DNA of 64,000 bases, taken from contig CAJNDS010002347.1 in the NCBI GenBank assembly GCA_905221605.1, positions 387,501-451,500 on the forward strand. The letters run 5' to 3'. The position numbers were made by a program, and so were the translations under genes. Positions 1 to 11,059 of this stretch are shown here, in pieces (the first letter of the stretch is position 1; each line of letters opens with the position of its first letter). The DNA comes from Symbiodinium natans. Its lineage: Eukaryota; Sar; Dinophyceae; Suessiales; Symbiodiniaceae. The notes beneath the pieces are model-generated. The model did no database searches. It saw nothing but the letters and a program-made list of their open reading frames with translations, and was not told where the DNA came from.

Positions 1-7
1 GCTTGAG

Positions 8-90
8 ATGGGAGCCTATGGGAGCCTATGGGAGCCTATGGGAGCCTATGGGAGCCTGTGGGAGCCTATGGGAGCCTATGGGAGCTTGCA
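8..90. repeat. 10-base minisatellite (tgggagccta)
   Basis: About eight head-to-tail copies of a ten-base unit, with one copy carrying a t-to-g change. This is the first of five unrelated ten-base minisatellites in the window. Confidence 0.95.
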
Positions 91-2835
91 GCAAGTCTCC
101 TGCACAGTTGGCAGAGATCCAGGGCAGCCACAGCTCCAGCCACCGCCGATCTTTGCTGTCCTGCCACGTTGAGGCTTTCAGAGGCTTTGGCAAATGGTAA
201 GACTCAGTAAGCTTGTGCTTGGCGGCTTCGAGATGGCCAGTGCACCTGGCTAAAGCGCGCAAAGAGGAGGGTGTGGCCGCCCGGGCCATAGATCCCCACC
301 GGGCTCTCACCTGTGCGAGTGGGCATGTGCTGCTACTGCTTCTTCGACGAGTCGCCATTCCCATAGCACCTCGCCACAGCGAGCTAAGGCCATCCACGGG
401 CACATGGAACTGAGCCTCGTCACGCCAATAGGGCCCACTTGAGGAATGAACCAATTAAGTGCAAAGATCACTTCGGGAACCTCGGCACAAGTCTACGCGG
501 CCATCCCAAGACTCTTCTGGGTACCAGCCCGGTGTGTGCTTAATCCTCCAGACTTGGACGGTTCTCATTCACTACCAAGCCCCGGGCCTTACGATGGAAA
601 GGAAACCCAACATCAAGCAACCCCGAACGGACATGACCCCAGATCTCCACGAAGACTGTGAGCACTTGAAACTCATCGTCTACGCTCCGCCTCCGAGGAC
701 GGCTGGATAAGCCGCGGGATTAGTGCTGCCCTGTCCGAGGCCTCCCATGACCAGGGTCATTGTTTGCGAGCTTCGATTTAAGGAAAGATCAGGCCGCCTC
801 GGGTAGCGTCCCCGTGAGGCTGCCGGAACGCGCAGGCTCCGACCTCAGTTGCAAGGAAAGTCTCCCCGAGCACGAGCCCACGACGGCTTCAGGATGGCCC
901 CCGGACCGGCCCGACCAGCGGTCCAGCATGGGCAAGGTGGACACCGCGCTGGGCGCGCTCTGACCAGGACAAAGAGGGAGAGGCAACGGGGCCCCATGTT
1001 TTTGAAGAGGCCACAAGAAGGCAGTCGACAGCGAGCCGCGCGCCTGTGAAGAGTTGGGAACTGCAGGGTTTCCTCCAGGGATCCCTCCAGGGATCCCTGG
1101 AGGGTTCCCGGGCGTGTGGGGCAAAGTCATGGGAGGCAAGCTCGTCCTCCCCAGCGTCGACCGCTCCTGACTGGGGGCAAGCGGAGACATATGAGAGATC
1201 TGCTCACTTATGCCGTGTTGGCTTTTGGGCTCTCGGGCTGGCGCTTGGCCGTCGCCTGGCGCGCATCTCACTTCAGTCTTAGACTTCATTGCATCTGCTC
1301 CCTCTGCTCGATGCCTGGATAGTCCATCGGCCAGCGCGGCTTCAGGTAGCCTGCAGAGGCAACAACTCTCTACACTCACCCGCGCCACGCCTTGTGGGGT
1401 TGAATTCGCATTTGGATCTGGGGCACTGGGGGGCACTGGGGGGCCCTGGGGCCCCGGCCCTCGCCCGAAAAGTATCCAGGCGGCTCCTCCTTCACGGAGG
1501 TGTGTTGAGCTACGTTGGGCTGTTGAAACCTACAGTTCTAGTTTGGCAAGCGTGCTCACGTTGCAAGGCCTTCACCTTCTCCTCGAAGAACACACCTCCA
1601 CAGTCAAGGAGCAGGGGCGCTCGGCGCTCGGCAAAGCTCAAGCACTGAACAGAACAAACCATCCATCTTCTTCATAATTCGAGACTTCGGTACGATGATG
1701 TGTGACGTTACCAGCTGGCTCTTCAAATAAAGATGTGCTGTGCACAGGAGCCGGGATCAGGAAGCATAAGCAACGGCATGACCTGCCCCCTTGAAGCGCT
1801 GACATTTTCAACCCCCCCCCCCGTTTGCCACATGCAGGCCCTATTGCAGGCTCGACAGCCGCATGGTTTCTGCCTTAACGATGCGGGGTTCAATCAAACA
1901 TCAAACAACGCAGGAAAAAAGCACATGTCTCTCGGACACTCCGCCAGGACCGAGTCACTCGAGCCGCTCACGCTTGTCGTTTCGACCTTAGCCCCTTTTT
2001 GACCTTAAAGGAACCACTCGAAGTGATATCAAGGCTGGTAATGTGAGATTCTCGTTGGAGCAAGACTCCTTCCTCACTTGATAGTAAGAGGTCTTGATCT
2101 CAAAGATGCGTCGCAATGTTTCAGAACGTGCAGTGTCGAGGTGCTTAAGCTGGGACGGAGCCCGCCTAGCACGTTCCACGGAAGATGGATTTAGAGGTCG
2201 TAACGGAATTTGAAGCATCGTCAAGAAAGGCCCTAGGATATGGAACCTCATCAGCTAGGTCAGCTAGAGGTACCAAGTCACGAGTGAGGGCGCTGTGACA
2301 GTGTGGGCCGATACGGGGGGCTGCCGCCGACCCCCCTTTGCTTTCGAACGGCACGGGCCTCTTAACTTGCGTTTCATGGAACAGTGGCTTGCTGCCCAAG
2401 GCCCAAAGCATCTGAAAGTGTTAAGACAGGTTGAAAGAAAGGGAGAAGCAGTGCCTTTGGTGAAGAGTGGCCGGGAAAGCCAAAGACCGTCTCGAAACCT
2501 TCCCCTTTGCGGGTGTCCCTCTTCAGCCCTCGAAGGTGCTGGGCAGAGGCGGGTAAGCGTTGGCCGGACACTCAGTGCTTATTCCAAGGCAGGCACCGAT
2601 CATCTGCGAAACAAACCTCGGAGTGCGGAAGCTTTCTGATTGCGTCTGGGGTTGAAGCCGCTAAGGGTGCCTGATGCCAAAAGATCCAACAGTGCCATTG
2701 AACCATGAGAACAAGACTTGTAGCAAATGTCTACGGCCTAACTCCAAGTCTGTAAGGCGCAGAGGAGGGCAACATGCAAAAACTGCACAGTCAAGCAACT
2801 CACGCTTAACACCGTACCTACACCCCACGCGCTTT
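91..2835. other. no supported gene
   Basis: Open frames here lack recognisable motifs and overlap one another on both strands, so I call no gene. The only local structure is a nested palindrome around 1073-1110 built on ccagggatccctgg, and a short C-run near 1812. The stretch just below 2835 should contain the 3' untranslated region of the glucanase gene. Confidence 0.5.
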
Positions 2836-4431
2836 CTACACTTGCATGACTTGGGCCATCGAGATGCCGCACGGATGGCTGGGTCTGGGCTCGAGGTTGG
2901 CAAAATGCTTGAGGCTCCATCCGCCTTCAAACACCGGCCCATACGGCATGCGCCAGGTCCAGAAGAAGGGTTCAATACCCTGACCCGCAAAGGCAAGTAG
3001 CTGCTCGTCCAGGAATAGCCGCGTCACAGCAGGATCATCGCAGGCCAGTCGGGCCATAGAATACGTGCCGACGGAAAACTCGGAAACAGCCATGAGGCCA
3101 TCGCCGAAGCGCTGCTGGAAGGACTTTGCCCAAGGAGACACGCAGGAGCGGAGACGCTTCCGCTGCTCCTCCTCGGATGCGTCGCAGAGCCAGCCGCCAC
3201 CTTCCAGAAGGCGGCCGTCGCAAGAGCCGTATGACCAAGCGACGTAGTTGTGCAGGTCCGCCACGACCCAGCGGCGCCGCTCGTCCTTCGTAAACGTCCG
3301 CTTGAACCAGGGTACAACGGTGCCGTCAAAGTCGTCGAAGGCTGTTTCGATGAGCTGCACGTAGAGTTTCTTGCCCAATCCTGGAAGCTTGGACTTTCGA
3401 AAGCGGTCCGCGGTCTCCGTGAGCCAGCTCAGCACCTGCGACTCCGTGACCCATGGCGTTCCAGACTTCCGATCGATGGCGGCCATGTGAGCAGGCTCGT
3501 TCATGAGCGACACGCCAGTGACGGCATCCAGGGCAGTGCTGTCGAGACTCTCAAGCCAGGAAATCATGCGCTCAACGATCAGGATGCCGGCATCGGTGAG
3601 AAGCACACTGCGGTTTCCTATGGCTGATTGCTGCTGCCAGAAAGCGGGCGGAGAGGGCCAAATGCCGTTGTAGGTGCCATTCGAGGAGCCGCCTGGAAAG
3701 GCGTGCAGGTCCAGAACGATGCCGAGCTTCCTTTCACCCGCGCGGCGAAAGAAGTCTGCAAGCCAAGCTCGCGGCACCGTCGCGAAGGCGGCTAAGTGGT
3801 TGTAGAATGGATCTGGCACGATGGCTGTGTCATGGTCGGCGTTGTGGCCACCGTAAACAGCAGCATCGATTGGTGTAAGGGCGTCTGCAAAGGCTGCCCA
3901 GGTCAGTGGCAACCGCACCCTACGCATGCCGAGCCCAGCAATGTCATCGAGGTCGCTGTTGCTGATGAACTCGCGACGGTGTGACTGCAATGCAGATGAT
4001 GCAAACTCGGGCCCCTTGGACTCAACCAAACGCTGAGTCAGCAAACCCTCCGATGGCCAGGTTGTTGTGAGGTGGCTGACAAGTGGAGGAAGACAAGCAC
4101 CCTGTCCAGCCGGTGTCATCGACATAACATCACGGCCCGAAGGACCGGAGAAGAACCAATCCTCAAGGCAAAGCCAGCCCCCAAGATTCACTCCTGTCAA
4201 GGGCCGTGGCAACCGGTCCGGTGAAATGGCCGAGTTCTTGTTGCCGCCACGAGCGGCATCATAGATGGCGACAACAACCAGTGCAATCAGCGCTGAGGCG
4301 AGTCCCTGGAGGGCCCATCGGCCCCAGGGCCACGTCCTCGCGGATTCGAGAAGGTTACGATGCCAGGGCGTCGCAACGGACGGATCGGAGATCGAACGTC
4401 CATCGCTCTCAAGGGCAAGCCTCGCCGCCAT
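2836..4431 (-). CDS. GH5 family exo-beta-1,3-glucanase-like hydrolase, membrane anchored
   Basis: A single uninterrupted frame of 531 residues that should cleave beta-glucan, probably at the cell surface or in a secretory compartment. Residues 38-57 form one hydrophobic helix after a short charged N-terminus, suggesting a type II membrane protein. The GH5 barrel starts near residue 79 with GVNLGGWLCLEDWFF, typical of fungal-type exo-1,3-glucanases. The acid/base glutamate is E312 in LMNEP, the barrel histidine is H394 in DLHNY, the nucleophile glutamate is E451 in VSEFS, and W491 lies in FWTWR. All catalytic positions are present, so the enzyme looks active. I chose the ATG at 4431 because the in-frame extension upstream begins at a GTG and contains an apparent spliced-leader relict. 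Being intronless contrasts with the intron-rich neighbours. The family is secure; the exact substrate (1,3-glucan or another beta-glucan) is not. Confidence 0.88.
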   Translation of the reverse strand: MAARLALESDGRSISDPSVATPWHRNLLESARTWPWGRWALQGLASALIALVVVAIYDAARGGNKNSAISPDRLPRPLTGVNLGGWLCLEDWFFSGPSGRDVMSMTPAGQGACLPPLVSHLTTTWPSEGLLTQRLVESKGPEFASSALQSHRREFISNSDLDDIAGLGMRRVRLPLTWAAFADALTPIDAAVYGGHNADHDTAIVPDPFYNHLAAFATVPRAWLADFFRRAGERKLGIVLDLHAFPGGSSNGTYNGIWPSPPAFWQQQSAIGNRSVLLTDAGILIVERMISWLESLDSTALDAVTGVSLMNEPAHMAAIDRKSGTPWVTESQVLSWLTETADRFRKSKLPGLGKKLYVQLIETAFDDFDGTVVPWFKRTFTKDERRRWVVADLHNYVAWSYGSCDGRLLEGGGWLCDASEEEQRKRLRSCVSPWAKSFQQRFGDGLMAVSEFSVGTYSMARLACDDPAVTRLFLDEQLLAFAGQGIEPFFWTWRMPYGPVFEGGWSLKHFANLEPRPSHPCGISMAQVMQV

Positions 4432-4475
4432 GGCAGCGCAGTGGCACTGGCAGCTAGCACTGGCCGTCGGCTCAA

Positions 4476-4493
4476 CTTGTGACCCAAAATTCC
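4476..4493 (-). other. probable relict of the dinoflagellate spliced leader
   Basis: On the minus strand the sequence GGAATTTTGGGTCACAAG lies 45 bases before the glucanase ATG. Against the known spliced-leader 3' part CCATTTTGGCTCAAG it keeps ATTTTGG, TCA and the terminal AAG, with one substitution and a two-base insertion. Relict leaders mark genes re-inserted from trans-spliced mRNA. The identification is inference from position and similarity. Confidence 0.5.
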
Positions 4494-5131
4494 TCGCAAA
4501 TCCTGCACTCACACATCCCGACTTCAGGTCCACCTATCTGCCGGAAGCATTCGGAAGCAACCCTCAACTTCCCTAAACCCTCAACTCCTGCATGCTGAAA
4601 GGCCCCTAGGCCAATCTGCGGAGCTTCCGAGCCGTGTGCGGCAACGGTGGTAGCAACGGGACCGCTGCTAAGCTCAAGGCTCCAGCCCGAGCTGTTTTCG
4701 TTTCTTTGCCTTTAAAGGGCATTTGCTTGAGCATTCTTTCTTATGTGCCCGCCGACGCGCTCTGCTGCAACCACTCTACGATGAAACAGCTTCAACAATT
4801 GCTGACCAGAGAACTGGCGCTTCGGACTGCGGGAATTGCGAGTTTTGCATTTGTTCCCAGGCCTGCTTGGACTGCCGCTCTGGTGAGCCGCCATATGGTT
4901 TGCTTCTTTTCCCAGAAACCCTCCCCCCCCCCCCCCCCGAAAGGAACCCAAGACAGTCTCAAAAACCACAGACAACACGGGCAAGGCCAGAAGCTGTATA
5001 AGAAGCATCGGATTTCGAAACCCAACAGCAAGTCCCCCGCCCCCCCAAAGCCCACGCAAAAACCAACAGCCCAGCGGCAGGACCATGACCAGCGCTGCTA
5101 CCATGAAGACCACAAGCGCCGGGAGGCCACC

Positions 5132-5185
5132 TGGAAAGAACCGAAAAGAACCGAAAAGAACCGAAAGAACCGAAAAGAACCGAAG
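5132..5185. repeat. 10-base minisatellite (ccgaaaagaa)
   Basis: About five copies of a purine-rich ten-base unit, one copy lacking a single a. Confidence 0.9.
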
Positions 5186-5546
5186 TCTGTGGACCAAGGG
5201 ATGCCGAGCACGGAAGCCCAAATAAGGCACGGGCTCACAGCAGTCCGGTCCGTGGGCAGCGTCATCTGCAGGACGAGGCTCAAGTGCCTCTTCAGCGGAT
5301 GCATCAGCGCCACCTCATTTTTTGTTAGCCTTCTTCTTTTGGGAAACTGTTTTTTAGACAGCTCAGCTCCTCCTGCCTGCTCATGGAGGCCTTCGCGGCT
5401 CCTAACGGCAGTTGGTGAGAGGAGAGTTCGTGAATGGCCCCCGACATGCTCTGAGTAAGGCGCTGCCATAGATGGACAGGCCCTCTATCTGCCACAGCCA
5501 GCTTGGCTGGATGCCCGAAACCTCGGAGATGCGCGGAATGGGGCAG

Positions 5547-5620
5547 AGAGCACTGCAGAGCACTGCAGAGCACTGCAGAGCACTGCAGAGCACTGCAGAG
5601 CACTGCAGAGCACTGCAGAG
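5547..5620. repeat. 10-base minisatellite (gcactgcaga)
   Basis: Seven to eight nearly perfect copies. The unit contains ctgcag and each copy can base-pair with itself, so the array could form hairpins. Confidence 0.95.
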
Positions 5621-7172
5621 CATCGCAGGAGCCGAGGAGCCGGGGCAAAGAGGAGAGAACTCCGAGGAGGCTCGTTGGCCTCCTCGCTTTCACTGCCCCT
5701 TCCAAGAGATCCGTCGGCACCGTCGGCTAGGTCGGCCCGACCTGCCAGGTCGGCCCGATCGGCCCGTGCCTGGGCTCAGAAAGCAAGGGGCCCAGGGCTT
5801 TTTGGTTTTTTGGGTTGGGCTTGTGTGCTTAGAGGGGCTTGGCGGGAGCCAAGGCCCTGGCCACTGTCAAGGAGGACTGGAGCAGCGACACCTGCAGCCT
5901 CGAAGCGAGAAATGGTTGTTCACCTCCTGCTCCTCCTCCTTTACTGCGAGAGCCGAGGCTGCGGCGCGACATCCTCCTTGCAGAGCGCACAGCACACCCC
6001 ACACTGCACTTGAAATGTAGTTCGCTGAAGTTCACTGATTCCTTGTAGCTCCAGATGCTTGGACATTCTTTGGGGGGCTGATGCTGTGTTTTACGGGGAG
6101 GGTGAAGCACCCTGAGGCCCCAGGCCAGGAAGCCTTCTCCGAGCTCCAGCTCCTGCAAATGCCAGGACATACGCCACCCCTTGGCATTTTGGGACCATTT
6201 TGGGGCCATTTCTAAGCCATGTTGGAGCCATGGGACTATTGGGGCCAGGGCCTCACCGGAAGCCGAGATGGACGCAACCTCGGATGCTTAGGGGGCATGT
6301 TGGAGCTGGACTGGACAAGGTGCCCACCTCCAACGCAAGCTCATCTGCAACCAAGGAGCTACCAAAGTGGCTAGGGCCGCAATCTTGCCGCATCGTACAT
6401 GCATAACTACATAACGAGCTAGCACTCGACCAGACATGAGGGTATCGTCAATTTTGTGAGGCTTAAAGATGCCTAAAGGTTGTGACTTTGCGGGGGGTGC
6501 TTTGAAACATGGCTCTGCAGATCAGAAGGGGCAATGGGTGGCTGCCCACCTGCTGGAAACCTGAGTCCCAGTGGATGGGCGAAGCTGTTGGCCAAGCAGT
6601 TTTCAAGCAGAGATGGGGCTCACTGGGCAGCTGGCAAAAGTACATGAAGTCGGTTCAGTTCCTGCCAAGGTCTTGCCCTGAAGCACAATTTCAACAAACA
6701 CCAAACTCGGCACAAAAATGTCGACCGGGGGTTGCCGGCTGAGAGAACAACTACAGTCATGGAAACTGCGCCTAAGCCTCTAAGCAGACTCTAACACCCT
6801 GCTTGTCAAGTGCACCGTTAGAGGACACTTCACAAAAGATTGCACTCCCGTTGTCGGCCAAGTGGCAAGAAGCGGCAGGGTCTCCAGCCGCTTCGAACCA
6901 AAAAAAGGGACGGTGACAATCAATGACATTGACAATCATGCTGATGATGCAGATCGCAAAGTAGTTTGGCTCTTTGCTTGGCTTCCAACAATGCCCCGGA
7001 ACATGAAGCCGGCATGTCTGGAAGCAATTCTGGTTCAAGCCTAGAACATGCCTAAACCCCCACGAAGCCATCTTGAAAAATGAGGTCCTCTCTGTTTCTT
7101 TGTCACGTTCCGTTCGGAAGCGTGGTGCGGCCATGCTGACATGTTGTCTCATGGCAGTCTATGTACAGGCAA

Positions 7173-7638
7173 TCAGTACCAGAACTTGTCGCGCTCGTTG
7201 GTGATGATGTCGTACTTGACGCCAGAGTTATTGGGCTGCTGCATGGGCCGCATGCAGAAGGGATCCTTCCGCAAGAGCCTTGGTCCATCATATCCGAAAT
7301 CCTATCTAAACGAAGCGAGGGGCTTTCTACAGAGAATTCTGGAGAGTTCCTCGAAGCTTGCTGAAACTTGCAACTTCCCCAAGCCGTGTGAGGCCGAGTC
7401 GCTTGTCATCCCCGAGCGCCCAGTTGCTGATCTCCCGCTGAGCGAAACTCTCGATGCGACCTCTCGGAGTTTTGTGGGCTGCCCCAAAGCTATCGGCCCG
7501 CTGAGAAACCCAAAGAAGGCCGAGAGGCTCTGCGAGTGGTTCACTCGATCCTCGGGCGCCCTGGCAGCTCGCAACAATCGCAACAACGCTGAGAACAAGC
7601 ATGCGGTTTTGCATATATGCGGAACAAGGTGGGAACAT
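7173..7638 (-). CDS. hypothetical protein with probable signal peptide, at least two exons
   Basis: Function not recognised. The first exon starts at the ATG at 7638 and has a hydrophobic stretch (MLVLSVVAIVASCQG) that reads like a signal peptide, then an ordinary soluble sequence to about 7340 including RIESFAQREISNWALGDDKR. A second exon around 7173-7290 reads RKDPFCMRPMQQPNNSGVKY and then DIITNERDKFWY before a TGA stop. The second part has the codon composition of real coding sequence, without low complexity. The intron between them (somewhere in about 7290-7345) was not placed exactly. It may be a small secreted or plastid-targeted protein; the hydrophobic leader would suit either. Confidence 0.5.
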
Positions 7639-8124
7639 GCATAGATTTGTCCATGTCTATTTCTGCCTCCTTGTCCAGATCTTTCTCCAGGTGGGCATGT
7701 ATGCAAGAACTTGCGCTTCCAAAACTACACAAACGGAGAGGAGATGAACATGATGCGATTACGCCATGTGTGTGTCAAGACAGAGAGTTGTGTGTTGACA
7801 AAAGCACGTCGCGGCCTCGGCGTGCCCGCGGAGCTGCGGTGCGAGAAGAGGGCGGCACGCAGAACCCCGGAGTCCGGGAGCCCAGGGGGCCCGCTGCTGC
7901 GCCCGCTTCCTGGCTGCCAATACACGCCACAAAGCGTCTCAACAAAGAAGGCTCTCTTTTAACTCCACGTCTCCTGTGGGTCTTGTCAGCTGCTGCGCAA
8001 AGAGGCCCTGCTGCACGTCCACGTGCGACTCGGCCCGCAGCTGGCAGACGGAGCTGAACATCTCCTAGGAAAGCGCGGGTTCTCCGCATGGCTCGCTCAG
8101 CCCTGAGAAACCCATCCCACCCTG

Positions 8125-8175
8125 CCAAAGAAAGAGAGAAAGAGAGAAAAAGAGAGAAAGAGAGAAAGAGAAAAG
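8125..8175. repeat. (gaaaga)n purine tract
   Basis: An imperfect run of gaaagagaga units followed by GA-rich sequence. No gene is supported between 7640 and 10900. Confidence 0.85.
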
Positions 8176-8734
8176 AGGGAGGGAGAGTCAAGCGAGACAG
8201 GGAGGGATCCCGCAGGCGGCACCTCCTCTTTGGGCGGCTTCGGCTCTGCGAGGAGCTCGCCGCGCCGCGGAGTCCAGTCCTTCCGGCCCACCACCTTCCA
8301 AGAAAAGGAGGGAAAGCAAACAACTCCCCTAAAACTTCAGAGCCCGTAACGAAACCCCCAAACGCACTTGCATTTTGGCCCTCTCGAAAAGAAGAACTCC
8401 AGTGGTGGAGAGCATCTACCGATCGACTTTGCAAGTGGGCACATGTGTTTGCTTAACTCATGCTGCTTGCGTGTTCCAGCAAGTAAGCTTTTTGGCTGCG
8501 TTCTAACCACAACAGGGGTGGCACAACCCCCTTTCCTCCTCTTACATGATTGATCTATCATCTTGAGGCTCCTCTCTTCTGTGAAGGCTTGTTGTTATTG
8601 ATCTTGGGAGGGGGGGTGCCCTCTCCTCCGACCCCGAACACCGCCCCCACCGGTTCATTGATTTTCATACCACAACGCCCGCGGTCGCCTTCTTTCTGAC
8701 CCGCCTGAAACACTCGAGAGAAAGATTTTCAAGG

Positions 8735-8820
8735 GACTCGTAGGGCTTAGGGTTTGGGCCTTAGGCTTTTCAGGGCTTTGGGATTTAGGGCTTAGGGCAT
8801 AGGACTTGGGGCAAGAGGGG
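8735..8820 (+). repeat. degenerate telomere-like tract (TTTAGGG type)
   Basis: Irregular runs of gggcttaggg, gggatttaggg and related forms. It is an internal derivative of a TTTAGGG array. Confidence 0.7.
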
Positions 8821-8999
8821 TGGCGGGCGGGTTTGGGATTCTATCATTTTCCATCAGTTTCTTGCTTTCTTTCGCTTGGGCTGGAGGGCCGGAGACCCCC
8901 CCCCACATGACGTGCAGCCTGGTCTGCATGAGACTGTACAAGGCGTTCAGCCCCTCACGGGCTCCATTGATTCTATTTGTTGTCTCAGTTTCTGTGCTT

Positions 9000-9885
9000 C
9001 TTCCTTCTTTTCTTTCTTTGCGTTTTCCCTTCTTTCCCTTTTCCGTCTTTCCTTCCTTCCTTCCTTCCTTCCTTCCTTCCTTCCTTCCTTCCTTCTTTCC
9101 TTCTTTCCTTCTTTCCTTCTTTCCTTCTTTCCTTCTTTCCTTCTTTCCTTCCTTCCTTCTTTCCTTCTTTCCTTCTTTCATTCTTTCCTTCTTTCCTTCT
9201 TTCCTTCTTTCCTTCTTTCCTTCTTTCCCTCTTTCCCTCTTTCCTTCTTCTTTCATTCTTTCCTTCTTTCGTTCGTGGGGCGAAGGGGGAAAGCTCCCCG
9301 GACATTCTCGCCCACCGTTGTTTCTCTCTCCCTCCCTCTCCGTTGCTGCCTTTTCTTCTTTCCTTCCTTCCTTCCTTTCTTTCGTTTGTGGGGCGAAGCG
9401 GGAAACTCCCCGGATGTTCTCGCCCTTCTTTCTTTTTGTTTATGTATCTATTTCTGTGTCTTTCTTATGTATTTCTTTATGTATGTTTGTTTCTTTCTGT
9501 CTCTCTTTCTGTCTTTCTTTCTATGTTTCCTGTCCTTCTTTCTTTTTGCTTATGTATGTTTTTTCTATTTTTGTTTCTTTATTTGTGATTCGTTCTTTGT
9601 GTTTCCGTCTCTTGTGTTTGCTTTTAATTGTTTCTTTCTTTTGGCTTCTTTCTTTGTGTTTCTTTGTTTTTGCTTCTTTCGTTTTGGTTCTTTCTGTATC
9701 TCTTTCTTGTTGTTTCTTTCTTGTTGATTCTTCATTTTTGTTTCTTTGTTTTTGCTTCTTTCTTTTTGATGTTTATTTCTTGCTTCTTTCTTTTTGTTTC
9801 TATGTTGTTGCTTCTTTCGCTTTGTTTCTTTCGTTTTGGCTTTGTTCTTTCTTTCTTGCTTTCTTGCTTTCTTTACATGGGAACC
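9000..9885. repeat. long polypyrimidine block (TTCC/TTTC microsatellite)
   Basis: Nearly pure pyrimidine on the plus strand: perfect ttcc at 9046-9095, then ttcctttc forms to 9270, a short interruption, and a T-rich degenerate ttctttg region to 9880. Three plus-strand frames stay open because the repeat encodes only S, F, P and L. These frames are not genes. Such asymmetric tracts can adopt triplex structure. Confidence 0.9.
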
Positions 9886-11059
9886 CCCTCGGCATCCACG
9901 CACCCCCGATTCGGGCAGCGAGATGTGAAATCGGGGTGTCAGAGACATCCCCCTCTGAAACCTGGTACTGGCCTCAACTGGTGACACAACAATACCCCCA
10001 ATCCTTGACCCCCCTAACCCCCCCCATCTTTAAAGCCGTCTCACCAAGGAGCTGCCAGGTTGGGATGGGCGAGGCCGAATGCTGGCAAACATCGACTTTC
10101 ACGGAACCTTCTCCTTCGCTTTCTTGTGGGCTCCCTTTTCTCTATGAAGTCTCCCGGGACGGGGCAGCGCCTTCTTCGGCGCCCTCGGCGTCAGCGAATC
10201 CCGGAGCCGGGCCTGCAGCACCGGAGAGGGTACAAAATGAGAGCTTTCTGAGGGTGTGTGTGAAATTGTGTGAATGTGCGGGAGACAGGTGTATGTGTGT
10301 AGGACCCCATGCGACCCCATCCTAGGGCAGATAACCCCGAATCAAACTTCGAACGCTGGTGGGGGGGGGCTTCTCTGCTTTGCCTGGTCTACGAGGGTCC
10401 TCTCCAAATGTCCCGGGCGCTCCGGGCTGGGCGGCGCCACCTTCCAAAGGTGCAGATGGCAAATGTGGGAAAAGCAGAACAGAGTCAGAACAGGTTGCTT
10501 CTTAAGGATGTTAGGCACACCAGAGCCACATCTGACGATTTGTTTCGAGATTTCACAGGAAGTCAAGTCTCGCTGACACACACAGCTCTCAGACTGCCAG
10601 GGCGCTTCGCGGCGACGAGCGGAGTACAGCGGGAAATCCCGGGGAGCTGCGGCCTTCGGCTGAGGATGCTGTTCTGGCCAATGGGTCCAACTCTCCGAAA
10701 AGCCCCCCCCCCTTGGGTCCCCTCTGTGTGCCCCTCTGGGTGCCTGCAAGAGCTGGGCCCGCGGAGCTTTGGCCGGAACCGCTCGCGGGGTGCCTCGACG
10801 GCACAAATGGGATGCGAGTTGGGCGGGGGAGGGGGGGGGGAGTGTAAATGTGAACATGAATTCGCCACGCCTAAACCGGGCCGGAAATCACAACAAGAGT
10901 GTCTTGATCCACTGCTCACCTGGGCAAAGCAGGCTCTCCTTGACGTTGGCACCTGGGCTGAGGGATTCGAACCGCTTGAAGCTCAGAATCCTACTTACGA
11001 GGAAAACTTTACAGTACGACTTCACAAGCAAAACTCTACAGTTCGACTTCACAAGCCCG

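Larger units (their letters stand above)
4600..7170. other. no supported gene; C-run and two 10-base minisatellites
   Basis: A 17-base C homopolymer lies at about 4925-4941. Long open frames over it are low-complexity (P/K/R-rich) and open on both strands, so they are not called. The two minisatellites are listed separately. Confidence 0.6.

Noticed and set aside
789-1436. 215-residue minus-strand frame
   Set aside because: High GC keeps frames open here; composition is Pro/Gly/Ser-rich without motif and its middle is the palindromic ggatccctcc segment.
4634-5458. 274-residue plus-strand frame with Pro/Lys-rich middle
   Set aside because: It crosses a C homopolymer and a ten-base minisatellite, the opposite strand is also open, and it has no recognisable motif.
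8820-10325. 501-residue plus-strand open frame, very rich in Ser, Phe, Pro and Leu
   Set aside because: It runs through the ttcc/tttc microsatellite, and the other two plus frames are equally open. It is explained by composition alone.
10955-10990. tRNA-like B box (GGTTCGAATCC on the minus strand)
   Set aside because: The flanking bases do not form a T-arm stem beyond two pairs and no A box or acceptor stem was found. The similar site near 23115-23130 fails likewise.
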